44,180 bases of DNA from Clostridia bacterium (GCA_900754795.1 CAAEEA010000046.1:1-44180); one strand, 5' to 3'; shown: positions 33,800 through 41,208, counted from the stretch's first letter. Numbers and translations: made by a program. The notes: generated by a model from the letters alone, not told the origin.

Positions 33800-34690
33800 A
33801 TGCGATACCTTTCAGTTACTGAAATAGCGAAAAAATGGAATATATCGGAGCGCAGCGTCAGAAATTACTGTGCGCAGGGACGAGTAAACGGTTCGTTTCT
33901 TACCGGCAAGACCTGGAACATTCCGGAAAATGCAGAGAAACCAGAGCGTAGCAACAAGAGAAAAGAAGAACCGATTACTCTGCTTGATATTTTGAAAGAG
34001 CAGAAAGCGAGCAAATACTCCGGTGGAATTTATCATAAAACGCAGATTGACCTGACATATAATTCCAACCACATCGAGGGCAGCCGTCTGACCTACGATC
34101 AGACCAGATATATCTTTGAAACAAACACTATCGGTGTAGAAAGAGAAGCGCTGAATGTGGACGATGTCATTGAAACGGTAAATCATTTTCGTTGTATTGA
34201 TATGATTATTGATAACGCCAGGGCAGCTCTGACAGAGAAGTTTATCAAAGAACTTCATCTGATTCTGAAGAACGGCACCAGTGATTCCGGAAAAGACTGG
34301 TTCGCTGTTGGCGATTATAAAAAATTGCCTAATGAGGTGGGCGGCATGGATACTGCTCTACCTGAAGAAGTTGCCGGTAAGATGAAAGCATTGCTGACAG
34401 AGTACAATGCAAAAGAAGAAAAGACTTTTGAGGATATTCTGGACTTTCATGTGAAATTTGAACGAATCCACCCGTTTCAGGACGGAAACGGCCGTGTAGG
34501 CAGATTGATTATGTTCAAGGAATGTCTGAAATATAATATCGTTCCGTTCATTATCGAAGATAACCTGAAAATGTTCTATTATCGGGGACTGAAAGAATGG
34601 AACGATGAAAAAGGCTATCTGACAGATACATGCCTCACAGCACAGGATAAATATAAAGCGTATCTGGATTATTTCAGGATTGCTTATTAA
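33800..34690 (+). CDS. Fic-domain protein with N-terminal HTH (first of two)
   Basis: Predicted AMP-transferase of 296 residues. A helix-turn-helix of the excisionase/MerR-like type fills the first 45 residues (SVTEIAKKWNISERSVRNYC and a wing ending in GKTWNIPENAEKP). The Fic core has an intact active site H224-P-F-Q-D-G-N-G-R-V-G-R and an intact inhibitory motif S89-x3-E93-G94 placed N-terminally (class II, self-inhibited). No separate antitoxin gene is seen, which fits class II. GGAGGAG precedes ATG 33800. It is about the same length as the next fic gene and shares its layout, but the two are clearly diverged. Confidence 0.92.
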   Translation: MRYLSVTEIAKKWNISERSVRNYCAQGRVNGSFLTGKTWNIPENAEKPERSNKRKEEPITLLDILKEQKASKYSGGIYHKTQIDLTYNSNHIEGSRLTYDQTRYIFETNTIGVEREALNVDDVIETVNHFRCIDMIIDNARAALTEKFIKELHLILKNGTSDSGKDWFAVGDYKKLPNEVGGMDTALPEEVAGKMKALLTEYNAKEEKTFEDILDFHVKFERIHPFQDGNGRVGRLIMFKECLKYNIVPFIIEDNLKMFYYRGLKEWNDEKGYLTDTCLTAQDKYKAYLDYFRIAY

Positions 34691-34745
34691 AAGTAATTCC
34701 AAAGATTCAACTGAGGAAAGAAAGGTGAACAATATGAAAGCATTG

Positions 34746-34781
34746 ATCCGGTAGAGCCAGTGGTATCTGCTGGATTTTTTG
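34746..34781 (+). terminator. Terminator after fic1
   Basis: ATCCGGTAGA (34746-34755) pairs with TCTGCTGGAT (34766-34775), two G-T pairs, then a run of T to 34780. It separates the two fic genes, so each has its own promoter. Confidence 0.6.
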
Positions 34782-34836
34782 TATTGTTCCGATAAACGGT
34801 AAATATTATTCCGATAGTGTTGCTATTATTCCGATA
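34782..34836 (+). repeat. Three direct repeats TATT(G/A)TTCCGATA, putative Fic operator
   Basis: Copies at 34782-34794 (TATTGTTCCGATA), 34804-34816 and 34824-34836 (both TATTATTCCGATA), spaced 22 and 20 bp, that is about two helical turns. The third copy falls inside the promoter spacer of the second fic gene. A near match (TTATTGCCGATAAT) is in the fic1 promoter. The likely binders are the HTH domains of the Fic proteins themselves. Confidence 0.75.
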
Positions 34837-34848
34837 ATGGAGTATATT
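34820..34848 (+). promoter_or_regulatory. Promoter of fic2
   Basis: TTGCTA (34820-34825), a 17-bp spacer and TATATT (34843-34848). The third operator-like repeat occupies most of the spacer, so binding there should block RNA polymerase. Confidence 0.6.
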
Positions 34849-34873
34849 ATTATCTAAGCGAGGTGAAATACTT

Positions 34874-35767
34874 ATGTATATGTCAGTGAAACAGGCCGCG
34901 GAAAAATGGGGGATTTCAGATAGAAGAGTAAGAAAATTATGCGCAGAAGGGAAAGTCTCGGGAGTTATCCGTGAGGGACGTAGTTGGAAGATTCCGGAAG
35001 AGGCAAAGAAACCGGAGGATGGCCGATATAGATATGCAGCAAGTCTGTTAGAGATGATTAACCGAAAGAAAGCAGAATTGAACACCAGGCGCCAATTGAC
35101 AGAAGGAGAGGTAGAGCGTCTTACAGAAGAATTTGCAGTGGAGTATACCTATAATTCCAATGCAATCGAAGGAAATACTCTGACTTTGCGCGAGACCGAC
35201 ATGGTACTGCGTGGATTGACAATTGATAAGAAGCCGCTTAAAGACCACATGGAGGCGGTCGGACACAAAGAGGCATTTGATTATGTATGTGAGCTTGTAA
35301 AAGATAATGTTCCGATTAGCGAGAGTATTATCAAGCAGATTCACTATCTTGTGCTGGCGGACAAAAGGGACGACAGAGGCGTGTACAGAAGAGTTCCTGT
35401 CAGAATTATGGGCGCAAAGCATGAACCTGCGCAGCCTTATCTGATCCAGCCTGAGATGGAGAAGCTGCTGGATGATTTCAGAAACAGTACAGAGCATATT
35501 ATTACAAGGCTTGCGCGGTTCCACATCGAATTTGAAGCCATTCACCCATTTATCGACGGCAACGGACGCACGGGGCGGCTGCTTGTGAACCTGGAACTGA
35601 TGAAGGCAGGATATCCGCCGATTGACATTAAGTTTGCAGACAGGATTGCGTATTATAACGCTTTTAACGAATACCATGCAGGACATAATCCTGACGCTAT
35701 GGAAAAACTATTTGCAAGGTATGTGAATGAAAGGCTGGATATGTATCTGGATATGCTGCGGGAGTAG
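34874..35767 (+). CDS. Fic-domain protein with N-terminal HTH (second of two)
   Basis: A 297-residue homologue of the preceding gene product. Residues 1-45 form the same kind of HTH (SVKQAAEKWGISDRRVRKLC with wing ending GRSWKIPEEAKKPE). The Fic active site H224-P-F-I-D-G-N-G-R-T-G-R is intact, as is the inhibitory motif S95-x3-E99-G100. A flap segment PVRIMGAKHEPAQPYLI precedes the active site. It therefore should be a self-inhibited AMPylator. GAGGTG lies at 34860-34865 before ATG 34874. The GNAT gene follows 14 nt downstream and may be co-transcribed. Confidence 0.92.
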   Translation: MYMSVKQAAEKWGISDRRVRKLCAEGKVSGVIREGRSWKIPEEAKKPEDGRYRYAASLLEMINRKKAELNTRRQLTEGEVERLTEEFAVEYTYNSNAIEGNTLTLRETDMVLRGLTIDKKPLKDHMEAVGHKEAFDYVCELVKDNVPISESIIKQIHYLVLADKRDDRGVYRRVPVRIMGAKHEPAQPYLIQPEMEKLLDDFRNSTEHIITRLARFHIEFEAIHPFIDGNGRTGRLLVNLELMKAGYPPIDIKFADRIAYYNAFNEYHAGHNPDAMEKLFARYVNERLDMYLDMLRE

Positions 35768-35781
35768 CGGGGGATTTTGAA

Positions 35782-36273
35782 ATGCATTCAGTATTTACAG
35801 AAAATTACAAAATACGGGAAATGAACAAATCAGAATACCCATTGTTAGAAAAATTTCTCTATGAAGCTATTTTTATACCTGAAGGAGCAGATTTACCACC
35901 TCAGAATATAATTGAATTACCAGAGCTACAAGTTTATATCAAAAATTTTGGAACAGATATTAGCGATAAAGCGATTGTAGCCGAAGTAAAGGACCGTGTT
36001 GTAGGTGCTGTATGGGTAAGAATAATGAATGACTACGGACATGTTGATGATAAAACACCATCTTTTGCCATTTCTCTATTAAAAGAATATCGTGGATTAG
36101 GGATAGGTACAGATTTAATGAAATGTATGTTGTCCTGGCTTAAAAAAGACGGATATGCAAAAGCTTCTCTTTCTGTTCAAAAAGAAAATTATGCAGTAAA
36201 GTTATATCAAAATGTCGGTTTTACAATTGTTGATGAGAATGACAATGAGTATATTATGACAATCAATCTTTGA
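35782..36273 (+). CDS. GNAT-family N-acetyltransferase
   Basis: A 163-residue acetyl-CoA-dependent acetyltransferase. Motif A, the acetyl-CoA pyrophosphate loop, is EYRGLGIGTDLM near residues 101-112, followed by ALSV-type SLSVQKENYAVKLYQNVGF, the usual motif B. The substrate is unknown. Codon use is distinctly A/T-rich against the housekeeping genes (ttt, tta, aaa, ata), which marks it as recent acquisition together with the fic genes. The ribosome binding site is poor (GCGGGGGAT). An internal ATG at 35821 would cut into the first strand. Confidence 0.88.
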   Translation: MHSVFTENYKIREMNKSEYPLLEKFLYEAIFIPEGADLPPQNIIELPELQVYIKNFGTDISDKAIVAEVKDRVVGAVWVRIMNDYGHVDDKTPSFAISLLKEYRGLGIGTDLMKCMLSWLKKDGYAKASLSVQKENYAVKLYQNVGFTIVDENDNEYIMTINL

Positions 36274-36438
36274 TTCAGAAAGACTTGTCGTGAATGACAG
36301 TGTTACAAGAGAAGCAATCACAAGAAAGCAAGAAAGGACTTTCCCTGAATTTGTTGGACTGACACTTGCGGGACAAGAGAAATTCCCATATAGGTTATGA
36401 CGATGCAAAAGAGGAATTGAAAAGGGTAGTAAACGCCG
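36274..36438 (+). pseudogene. Decayed coding stretch, family not recognised
   Basis: Just after the GNAT stop one frame reads DSERLVVNDSVTREAITRKQ and on through TFPEFVGLTLAGQEKF to a stop at about 36401; a neighbouring frame continues with GYDDAKEELKRVVNAE to a stop at 36440. The pair looks like one protein end broken by a frameshift. There is no start codon with a ribosome binding site. I cannot name the family. Confidence 0.35.
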
Positions 36439-36481
36439 AGTAGTAAAATGGTAAAACAGCCCTTAATTTACTACTTTTTTT
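36439..36481 (+). terminator. Probable terminator at the right end of the accessory patch
   Basis: AGTAGTAAA (36439-36447) pairs with TTTACTACT (36467-36475), followed by a T run. A second TACTACTTTT copy comes straight after. The stretch 36482-36605 contains only the ribosome binding site (AAAGGAG) of the next gene and a possible TACGAT -10. Confidence 0.5.
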
Positions 36482-36605
36482 ACTACTTTTGAGGGAAAAG
36501 ATGTGCGAATTTATGCTACGATATGCCACAGATAAGAGGAAATGAAGAAGCCGGGAAAGTACCGATAAATCAAGGAAATACAGTATTTAAAGGAGTTTTG
36601 AATAG

Positions 36606-37070
36606 ATGATTAGAATACTTTTTGTATGCCACGGCAACATCTGCCGTTCGCCGATGGCCGAGTTTATGTTCAAAGACATGGCGGCGCGCCGCGGTATGGC
36701 AGAGAACTTTTACATAGAATCCGCCGCCACCAGCCGGGAGGAGATAGGAAACGATATTCACAGGGGAACCAGGGGCATTCTGGAAAGGGAAGGGATACCG
36801 TACTGCAGGCGCAGAGCGAGACAGGTGACAAGGGCTGACTACGACAATTTCGATTATCTCATAATTATGGACGAGGAGAACAGAAGAGGCCTCGGTCGTA
36901 TCATTCCGGAAGACCCTGAAAACAAGATACATAAGCTGATGGAATATGCCGGAGAGGACAGAGACGTAGCCGATCCCTGGTACACAGGGGATTTTGAGGA
37001 AACCTTTAAGGACATAGACAAAGGCTGCCGCGGATTGCTTGAACACCTGAAAAGAGAAGGCAGGATATGA
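36606..37070 (+). CDS. Low molecular weight protein-tyrosine phosphatase
   Basis: A 154-residue cysteine phosphatase of the LMW-PTP/arsenate reductase fold. The P loop C8-H-G-N-I-C-R14-S is at the N terminus and the general acid D123 is in DPWYTGDFEETF, so it should be a true phosphatase and not an arsenate reductase. No tyrosine kinase or exopolysaccharide gene is adjacent, so the target is open. AAAGGAG precedes ATG 36606. It overlaps the GIY-YIG gene by 4 nt (ATGA). Confidence 0.94.
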   Translation: MIRILFVCHGNICRSPMAEFMFKDMAARRGMAENFYIESAATSREEIGNDIHRGTRGILEREGIPYCRRRARQVTRADYDNFDYLIIMDEENRRGLGRIIPEDPENKIHKLMEYAGEDRDVADPWYTGDFEETFKDIDKGCRGLLEHLKREGRI

Positions 37071-37396
37071 TTTATTACGTATATATGCTCAGATGCGAAG
37101 ACGGCTCTCTTTACACAGGAATCACTACCGACCTTGCGCGTCGGTTTGAGGAACACAGAAACGGAAAAGGCGCAAAATACACGAGGAGCAGGGGCGCTGT
37201 CAGAATAGAGGCCGCCTGGAGCTGCAAAGAAAAAGGCGACGCGCTGAGGCTTGAAAGCGCTATAAAAAAGCTGCCCAAAGGCAAAAAGGAAAAACTGGCG
37301 GCCGGAACAGAAGTAAACCTGCCGGCCTCAGTCTCGGAGCTTATCGAGACTTTCTTTCATAGAGTTGAAGACGCCTTTGGCAGAAATCTCGAATAA
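37067..37396 (+). CDS. GIY-YIG domain protein (UPF0213/YhbQ-like)
   Basis: A 109-residue single-domain GIY-YIG nuclease-fold protein: YYVYMLRCEDGSLYTGITTD carries the two tyrosines, followed by RRFEEH and a basic helical end. Small standalone members are linked to DNA repair, but the role is not firmly known. Its last 69 nt run over the 3' end of the convergent TetR gene, giving it a C-terminal extension beyond the usual 80-90 residue domain. Confidence 0.9.
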   Translation: MIYYVYMLRCEDGSLYTGITTDLARRFEEHRNGKGAKYTRSRGAVRIEAAWSCKEKGDALRLESAIKKLPKGKKEKLAAGTEVNLPASVSELIETFFHRVEDAFGRNLE

Positions 37397-37924
37397 TCTG
37401 TTCATGATAACTTCGCCGGGGAGCCGGCAGCCGCCGCGGTACCACTGACCGATAAGGCCTAAGGCGGCGGAAATCTGATATTCGAGAAGCATACCGAGCT
37501 CTTCCGATGCAACGGAGCTTTGCTTTCTGGCAGGCATCCGGGAAGCAATGAGGTCGTAAAAATTGGCTTTGATCTGCTCTCCTATAACGTATTCGTCACG
37601 TCTTTTAAACACCGTCTCGATGCGGTCATTCTGCGAGAGAAAATAGGGCATGATAATTCTGCGGGCGGTATCTTCCGAGAAAAGCTCTAAAGCGTCTGTG
37701 AGCGCGAAAATCTGCTCCCGCACAGGAGCGAGCAGCAGGGCGACGGCCCTGTCTCTCAGATCATAAATATCCCGAAAATGATTATAAAAAGTAGACCTGT
37801 TATACCCGGCAGCCCGGCAGATACGGCTGACCGGGATTTTTTCCGTGGGCTCTTTTTGGTATAGCTGCCAGAAAGCGGTGATGAACGCGGCTTCGCTGGC
37901 AGAGCATGACTTCTGAGTTGGCAT
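37328..37924 (-). CDS. TetR-family transcriptional regulator
   Basis: A 198-residue repressor. The N-terminal TetR helix-turn-helix spans about residues 14-55 (VSRICRAAGYNRSTFYNHF is the recognition region) and the rest is an all-helical ligand domain with no assignable ligand. AAAGGAGC lies before the start on the minus strand. It is divergent from a two-gene ABC exporter 148 bp away, the usual set-up for TetR control of an efflux pump. Confidence 0.9.
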   Translation of the reverse strand: MPTQKSCSASEAAFITAFWQLYQKEPTEKIPVSRICRAAGYNRSTFYNHFRDIYDLRDRAVALLLAPVREQIFALTDALELFSEDTARRIIMPYFLSQNDRIETVFKRRDEYVIGEQIKANFYDLIASRMPARKQSSVASEELGMLLEYQISAALGLIGQWYRGGCRLPGEVIMNRLFEISAKGVFNSMKESLDKLRD

Positions 37925-37983
37925 AAAAGCAGCTCCTTTCTTTCCTTCTATTCTATCATAAAATGGACAGTTAGCACAGGATT

Positions 37984-38018
37984 GTCGCTTGAAAGCTCCC
38001 GGCGACCGCCCATATAAT
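37984..38018 (+). promoter_or_regulatory. ABC operon promoter with an inverted repeat over the -35
   Basis: TTGAAA (37989-37994), an 18-bp spacer and perfect TATAAT (38013-38018). GTCGC (37984-37988) and GCGAC (38002-38006) form an inverted repeat around the -35 box, a candidate TetR operator. A second weak dyad, GACA...TGTC, lies just upstream. The promoter is well supported, the operator is a guess. Confidence 0.6.
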
Positions 38019-38072
38019 TTTTAATGTGGACGGAGACGCTAAAGGAGTTTTACAGAAAAAGGAGGACAAAAG

Positions 38073-38966
38073 GTGAATGAGATAGATATAAGAAATCTCA
38101 CCAGAGATTACGGAAACGGAAAAGGTGTATTTGACATCTGCCTGACTGTCGGCCGGGGAGAGGCTTACGGCTACCTGGGACCTAACGGAGCAGGAAAGAC
38201 CACCACCATGAGACATCTGATGGGCTTTATCAGACCGCGGCATGGCAGCGCGAGGGTTCAGGGGATGGATTGCTGGAAAAACCGCAGCCGCATACAGAAG
38301 AAAATCGGATACCTACCGGGAGAAATATGCTTTCCCGGGGATATGACCGGTATCGGCTACCTGAAGCTCATCGCCGCTATGAGAAAAATGAAAGACTTTT
38401 CCGCGGCGGAAAAACTGATAGAATATTTTGAGCTCGACCCGAAAGGCAAGATCAGGAGCATGTCAAAAGGCATGAAACAGAAAACGGCTCTTGTCGCCGC
38501 GTTTATGCACGATCCCGAGATACTTCTCCTCGACGAGCCCTCTTCGGGACTTGACCCTCTGATGCAGGGCAAACTCATAGAGCTCATTGAAAACGAGAAA
38601 AAAAGAGGCAAGACAATTCTTCTTTCATCTCACATCTTTGAAGAAGTGGAAAAGACGTGCGACAGAATAGGAATGATAAAGAGCGGCCGGATAATCAGGC
38701 AGATTACGGCCGGCGAGCTGCGGGCATCTCAGATGAAAACATACAGAGTTATCATGGCGGACGATGAAGGCTGCGCGGAAATTTTTCGGGTATACCCTGA
38801 GGCCGTGAGAGGAAAAGAACAGCGGGAACTGATGGTTTCCGTGACGGATGGCTGCATAAACGAACTGCTCTCGCTACTTTCCGCCCACCGCGTGCTTTCA
38901 CTTACGGAGGAAAAACATACGCTGGAGGAATACTTTATGAAATTCTACGGAGGTGATGAGAAATGA
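38073..38966 (+). CDS. ABC transporter ATP-binding protein
   Basis: Nucleotide-binding subunit of an exporter, 297 residues. Walker A GPNGAGKTTT is near residues 36-45, the signature motif is RSMSKGMKQK (a common variant in drug and antibiotic exporters), Walker B with D-loop is LLLDEPSSGLDP near residues 151-162, and the switch His follows in LLSSHIFEEVE. The last 80 residues form the C-terminal extension typical of the DrrA/CcmA-like group. Start is GTG 38073 after GGAGG (38061-38065). It overlaps the permease gene by 4 nt. Confidence 0.93.
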   Translation: MNEIDIRNLTRDYGNGKGVFDICLTVGRGEAYGYLGPNGAGKTTTMRHLMGFIRPRHGSARVQGMDCWKNRSRIQKKIGYLPGEICFPGDMTGIGYLKLIAAMRKMKDFSAAEKLIEYFELDPKGKIRSMSKGMKQKTALVAAFMHDPEILLLDEPSSGLDPLMQGKLIELIENEKKRGKTILLSSHIFEEVEKTCDRIGMIKSGRIIRQITAGELRASQMKTYRVIMADDEGCAEIFRVYPEAVRGKEQRELMVSVTDGCINELLSLLSAHRVLSLTEEKHTLEEYFMKFYGGDEK

Positions 38967-39748
38967 TTAATTTTTCTTATCTGAAGCAGACGGCAAGATC
39001 AAATCTAAAATTTCTGCTGGCTTTTACCGCCGTTCTCTGCGTGTTTGTGACCATAATGACCAACGTGTTCACTCCAACTGTCATGGAAGAAACGCAAAGC
39101 GGCATAGAAGGAACGGTGCTTGCCAATATCCTTACAGGCAACGGGACGTTGATAGGGTTCATGTCCAATTCTTTCTACGCCCTCATGGCCATTCTGTTCC
39201 CGATGGTGTATTCAATAATGGTAGGAAATCGCCTGATTGCCGAAAAGATAGATAAGGGATATATGGCAGGCTTTCTTTCCACGCCCGTTACCAGGGCTCA
39301 GATAGCCGCTTCGGGAGCCTTTTATCTGACTGTTTCTCTGATTATTATGTGGGGAACGGTCTCCTGCGTCGGCATAGCCGCGGCAGAACGGTTTCAGCCC
39401 GGAGCTCTTGACGTTGATAAGTTTTTGCTCTTAAATGCGGGAGTATTTCTTTACCACTTTGCCATAAGCGGCATATGCTTTTTTGCATCCTGCCTTTTCA
39501 ACACTTCCAGAAACTCGCTTTTGCTGGGCGCAGGGCTTCCCCTGTATTTTTTCGTCATGAGCCTTATAATCAAACTGTCGGACAGCCTTGATTATCTGAA
39601 ATATTTCACCCTGAATACCCTCTTCGATACGGAAAAGATACTGTCGGACAACGGATTTGAGGCGGATTTCGCGGTACTGGGAGCACTGGCTCTGATTTTG
39701 TATGGAACCGGGATAATCATCTTCTGCCGCCGGGATCTGCCGTTGTAA
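38963..39748 (+). CDS. ABC-2-type transporter permease
   Basis: Membrane subunit of the exporter, 261 residues with six hydrophobic segments (about residues 16-34, 68-90, 112-135, 152-175, 181-200 and 233-255) and a large first extracellular loop, as in ABC-2 exporters. The segment EKIDKGYMAGFLSTPVTRAQI after the second helix is the usual coupling-helix region of this family. With the ATPase gene it forms a two-gene operon under the divergent TetR regulator. Substrate unknown, probably an antimicrobial or lipid. Confidence 0.88.
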   Translation: MINFSYLKQTARSNLKFLLAFTAVLCVFVTIMTNVFTPTVMEETQSGIEGTVLANILTGNGTLIGFMSNSFYALMAILFPMVYSIMVGNRLIAEKIDKGYMAGFLSTPVTRAQIAASGAFYLTVSLIIMWGTVSCVGIAAAERFQPGALDVDKFLLLNAGVFLYHFAISGICFFASCLFNTSRNSLLLGAGLPLYFFVMSLIIKLSDSLDYLKYFTLNTLFDTEKILSDNGFEADFAVLGALALILYGTGIIIFCRRDLPL

Positions 39749-39779
39749 CTTAAAATTGGGCAAAATAAACATTTTCCTC

Positions 39780-39808
39780 TGGAAATCTTCATAAAGATAT
39801 AGTATAAT
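39780..39808 (+). promoter_or_regulatory. Probable promoter of the tRNA-Thr gene
   Basis: TGGAAA (39780-39785), a 17-bp spacer and perfect TATAAT (39803-39808), about 50 nt upstream of the tRNA. The -10 box overlaps the start of the following hairpin. Confidence 0.5.
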
Positions 39809-39850
39809 AACATCGTTGCAGTAAAAACAACGATGTTATTTTATTATTTA
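39806..39850 (+). terminator. Perfect hairpin before the tRNA, likely terminator of the ABC operon
   Basis: AATAACATCGTTG (39806-39818) pairs perfectly with CAACGATGTTATT (39828-39840) over 13 bp with a 9-nt loop, followed by T-rich TTATTATTTA. Stem plus T-rich tail would end the exporter mRNA. Because a -10 box overlaps its left arm, it could alternatively be a dyad controlling the tRNA promoter. Confidence 0.6.
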
Positions 39851-39857
39851 CCTGTAT

Positions 39858-39932
39858 GCTAGTGTGGCTCAATGGCAGAGCAGCTCATTCGTAATGAGCA
39901 GGTTGGGGGTTCGATTCCCTTCACTAGCTCCA
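39858..39932 (+). tRNA. tRNA-Thr (anticodon CGT)
   Basis: A full cloverleaf can be drawn: acceptor GCTAGTG with CACTAGC, D stem GCTC/GAGC with GG in the loop, anticodon stem GCTCA/TGAGC around loop TTCGTAA (anticodon CGT, reads ACG), and T arm GGGGG-TTCGATT-CCCTT with two G-T pairs. The discriminator is T and CCA is encoded at 39930-39932. No integrase or repeated 3' end nearby suggests use as an attachment site. Confidence 0.95.
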
Positions 39933-39935
39933 CGG

Positions 39936-39962
39936 AAAAAGCGTCCTTCGGGACGCTTTTTT
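39936..39962 (+). terminator. Terminator of the tRNA gene
   Basis: AAAAAGCGTCC (39936-39946), TTCG tetraloop, GGACGCTTTTTT: a perfect stem with T tract directly after the tRNA. Confidence 0.92.
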
Positions 39963-39987
39963 GAGTATGGCATACAGGACGTTCTTA

Positions 39988-39996
39988 TGTTACAAT
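39988..39996 (+). promoter_or_regulatory. Possible extended -10 promoter for ogt
   Basis: TGTTACAAT at 39988-39996 fits an extended -10 (TGn plus TACAAT), 40 nt before the ogt start. No good -35 box is seen. Confidence 0.4.
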
Positions 39997-40036
39997 CAGA
40001 GCAGAACAATAAGACCCGTAAAAGGCGGTGATATAT

Positions 40037-40579
40037 ATGGAAAGATCAAAATATATAAAAAGCTATATGTCTCCTTTGGGAACAATGTATATGAAGAGCG
40101 ACGGAAGATATCTTACCGGATTGTGGTTTGACGGATCAGGAGATGAAAAAAAACACTGCGGCGATTTTGAAGAAAAAGATCTCCCTGTATTCGATGAGAC
40201 TAAAAGATGGCTCGACATATATTTCAGCGGAAAAAATCCTGATTTCACACCGGAGTACCGCGTAGAGGGAACGACCCCTTTCAGGGAGGCGGTTACAGAT
40301 ATAATGAAAAAAATACCTTTTGGAGAGACGGTGACTTACAATGACATCGCGGTGAAAATAGCCGGGCAGAGAGGAATCAGAAAGATGTCGGCGCAGGCGG
40401 TGGGAGGAGCAGTCGGATGGAATCCGATATGTATTATAATCCCATGTCACCGTGTGGTCGGAACAAACGGAAGCCTGACAGGATACGGGGGAGGAATTCA
40501 GAACAAATACAGGCTTCTTGAACTTGAAGGGAATGACATGAAGAAATTTACCGTACCAACAAAGGGAACGGCGCTTTGA
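40037..40579 (+). CDS. ogt: Methylated-DNA--protein-cysteine methyltransferase
   Basis: Suicide repair enzyme that moves the methyl group from O6-methylguanine to its own cysteine. The 180-residue protein has the N-terminal ribonuclease-H-like domain and the C-terminal DNA-binding domain with IPFGETVTYNDIA and the active-site PCHRV, Cys137. ATG 40037 is chosen for its spacing to AAAGGCGG; a GTG three codons upstream is the alternative. Its stop overlaps a possible TTG start of the next gene. Confidence 0.95.
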   Translation: MERSKYIKSYMSPLGTMYMKSDGRYLTGLWFDGSGDEKKHCGDFEEKDLPVFDETKRWLDIYFSGKNPDFTPEYRVEGTTPFREAVTDIMKKIPFGETVTYNDIAVKIAGQRGIRKMSAQAVGGAVGWNPICIIIPCHRVVGTNGSLTGYGGGIQNKYRLLELEGNDMKKFTVPTKGTAL

Positions 40580-40593
40580 GGCGGACAGTGCAG

Positions 40594-41208
40594 ATGGAAC
40601 TCAGATATTTTAATGTCGGTAAAGACTATGGCTGGGATCAGGAAAAGTTCGCGGATCCGATAATGAACAGAGGAGGATGCGCGGCTGTAACAGCCTGTGA
40701 CAGCTGTATATATTTCAGCAGATATTTTGGATTCACAGAATTGTACCCGTTTGAGGCGGGAGATGTATCCACGGAAGATTATACACGATTTGCGGATATC
40801 ATGAAGTCCTATCTCCACCCGAGATGGCAGGGAATAGATACCCTTGACATATATATGGACGGACTGACAAAGTACTTTAACGACGCGGGGTCTGACAGGG
40901 TGCGTCTAAGGGGATTTTCGGGTCATGAAAGTTATGACAGGGCGGAAAAAGTTCTCACGGACCGGATAAACATGTCTGTTCCTGTGCCGTGTCTGACGCT
41001 GATGCACAAAGACAGCCGGTTTAAAGATTTCAACTGGCACTGGTTCATGCTGACAGGGTACAAAACGAGTCCCCAAAAGGCGGACGGGTCATCTTCTCTT
41101 ATGGTAAAGGCCGTCAGCTACGGAGAATGGCAGTGGCTGGATTTCGGCGCTCTGTGGGAAACGGGATACAGACGCAGAGGCGGTTTGATCCTGTATGATC
41201 TAAAATGA
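40594..41208 (+). CDS. Uncharacterised protein resembling a papain-fold cysteine peptidase
   Basis: A 204-residue cytosolic-looking protein. It belongs to a clostridial family that I know only as hypothetical. Near the N terminus GGCAAVTACDSCIYFSRYF places a Cys at the head of a helix, and near residues 145-155 NWHWFMLTGYK places a His on a strand, the order Cys then His seen in C39-like and papain-fold peptidases and acyl-transferring relatives such as BtrH. Activity is not shown. ATG 40594 has GAGGCGG at 40578-40584; a TTG at 40576 overlapping the ogt stop is the alternative. It is probably co-transcribed with ogt. Confidence 0.7.
   Translation: MELRYFNVGKDYGWDQEKFADPIMNRGGCAAVTACDSCIYFSRYFGFTELYPFEAGDVSTEDYTRFADIMKSYLHPRWQGIDTLDIYMDGLTKYFNDAGSDRVRLRGFSGHESYDRAEKVLTDRINMSVPVPCLTLMHKDSRFKDFNWHWFMLTGYKTSPQKADGSSSLMVKAVSYGEWQWLDFGALWETGYRRRGGLILYDLK

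Noticed and set aside
34782..34836. CRISPR array
   Set aside because: Three 13-bp direct repeats with 7-9 bp between them are too short and are placed in a promoter; no cas genes are present in the window.
39858..39932. tRNA-Thr as the attachment site of an integrated element
   Set aside because: No integrase gene and no second copy of the tRNA 3' end were seen around it.
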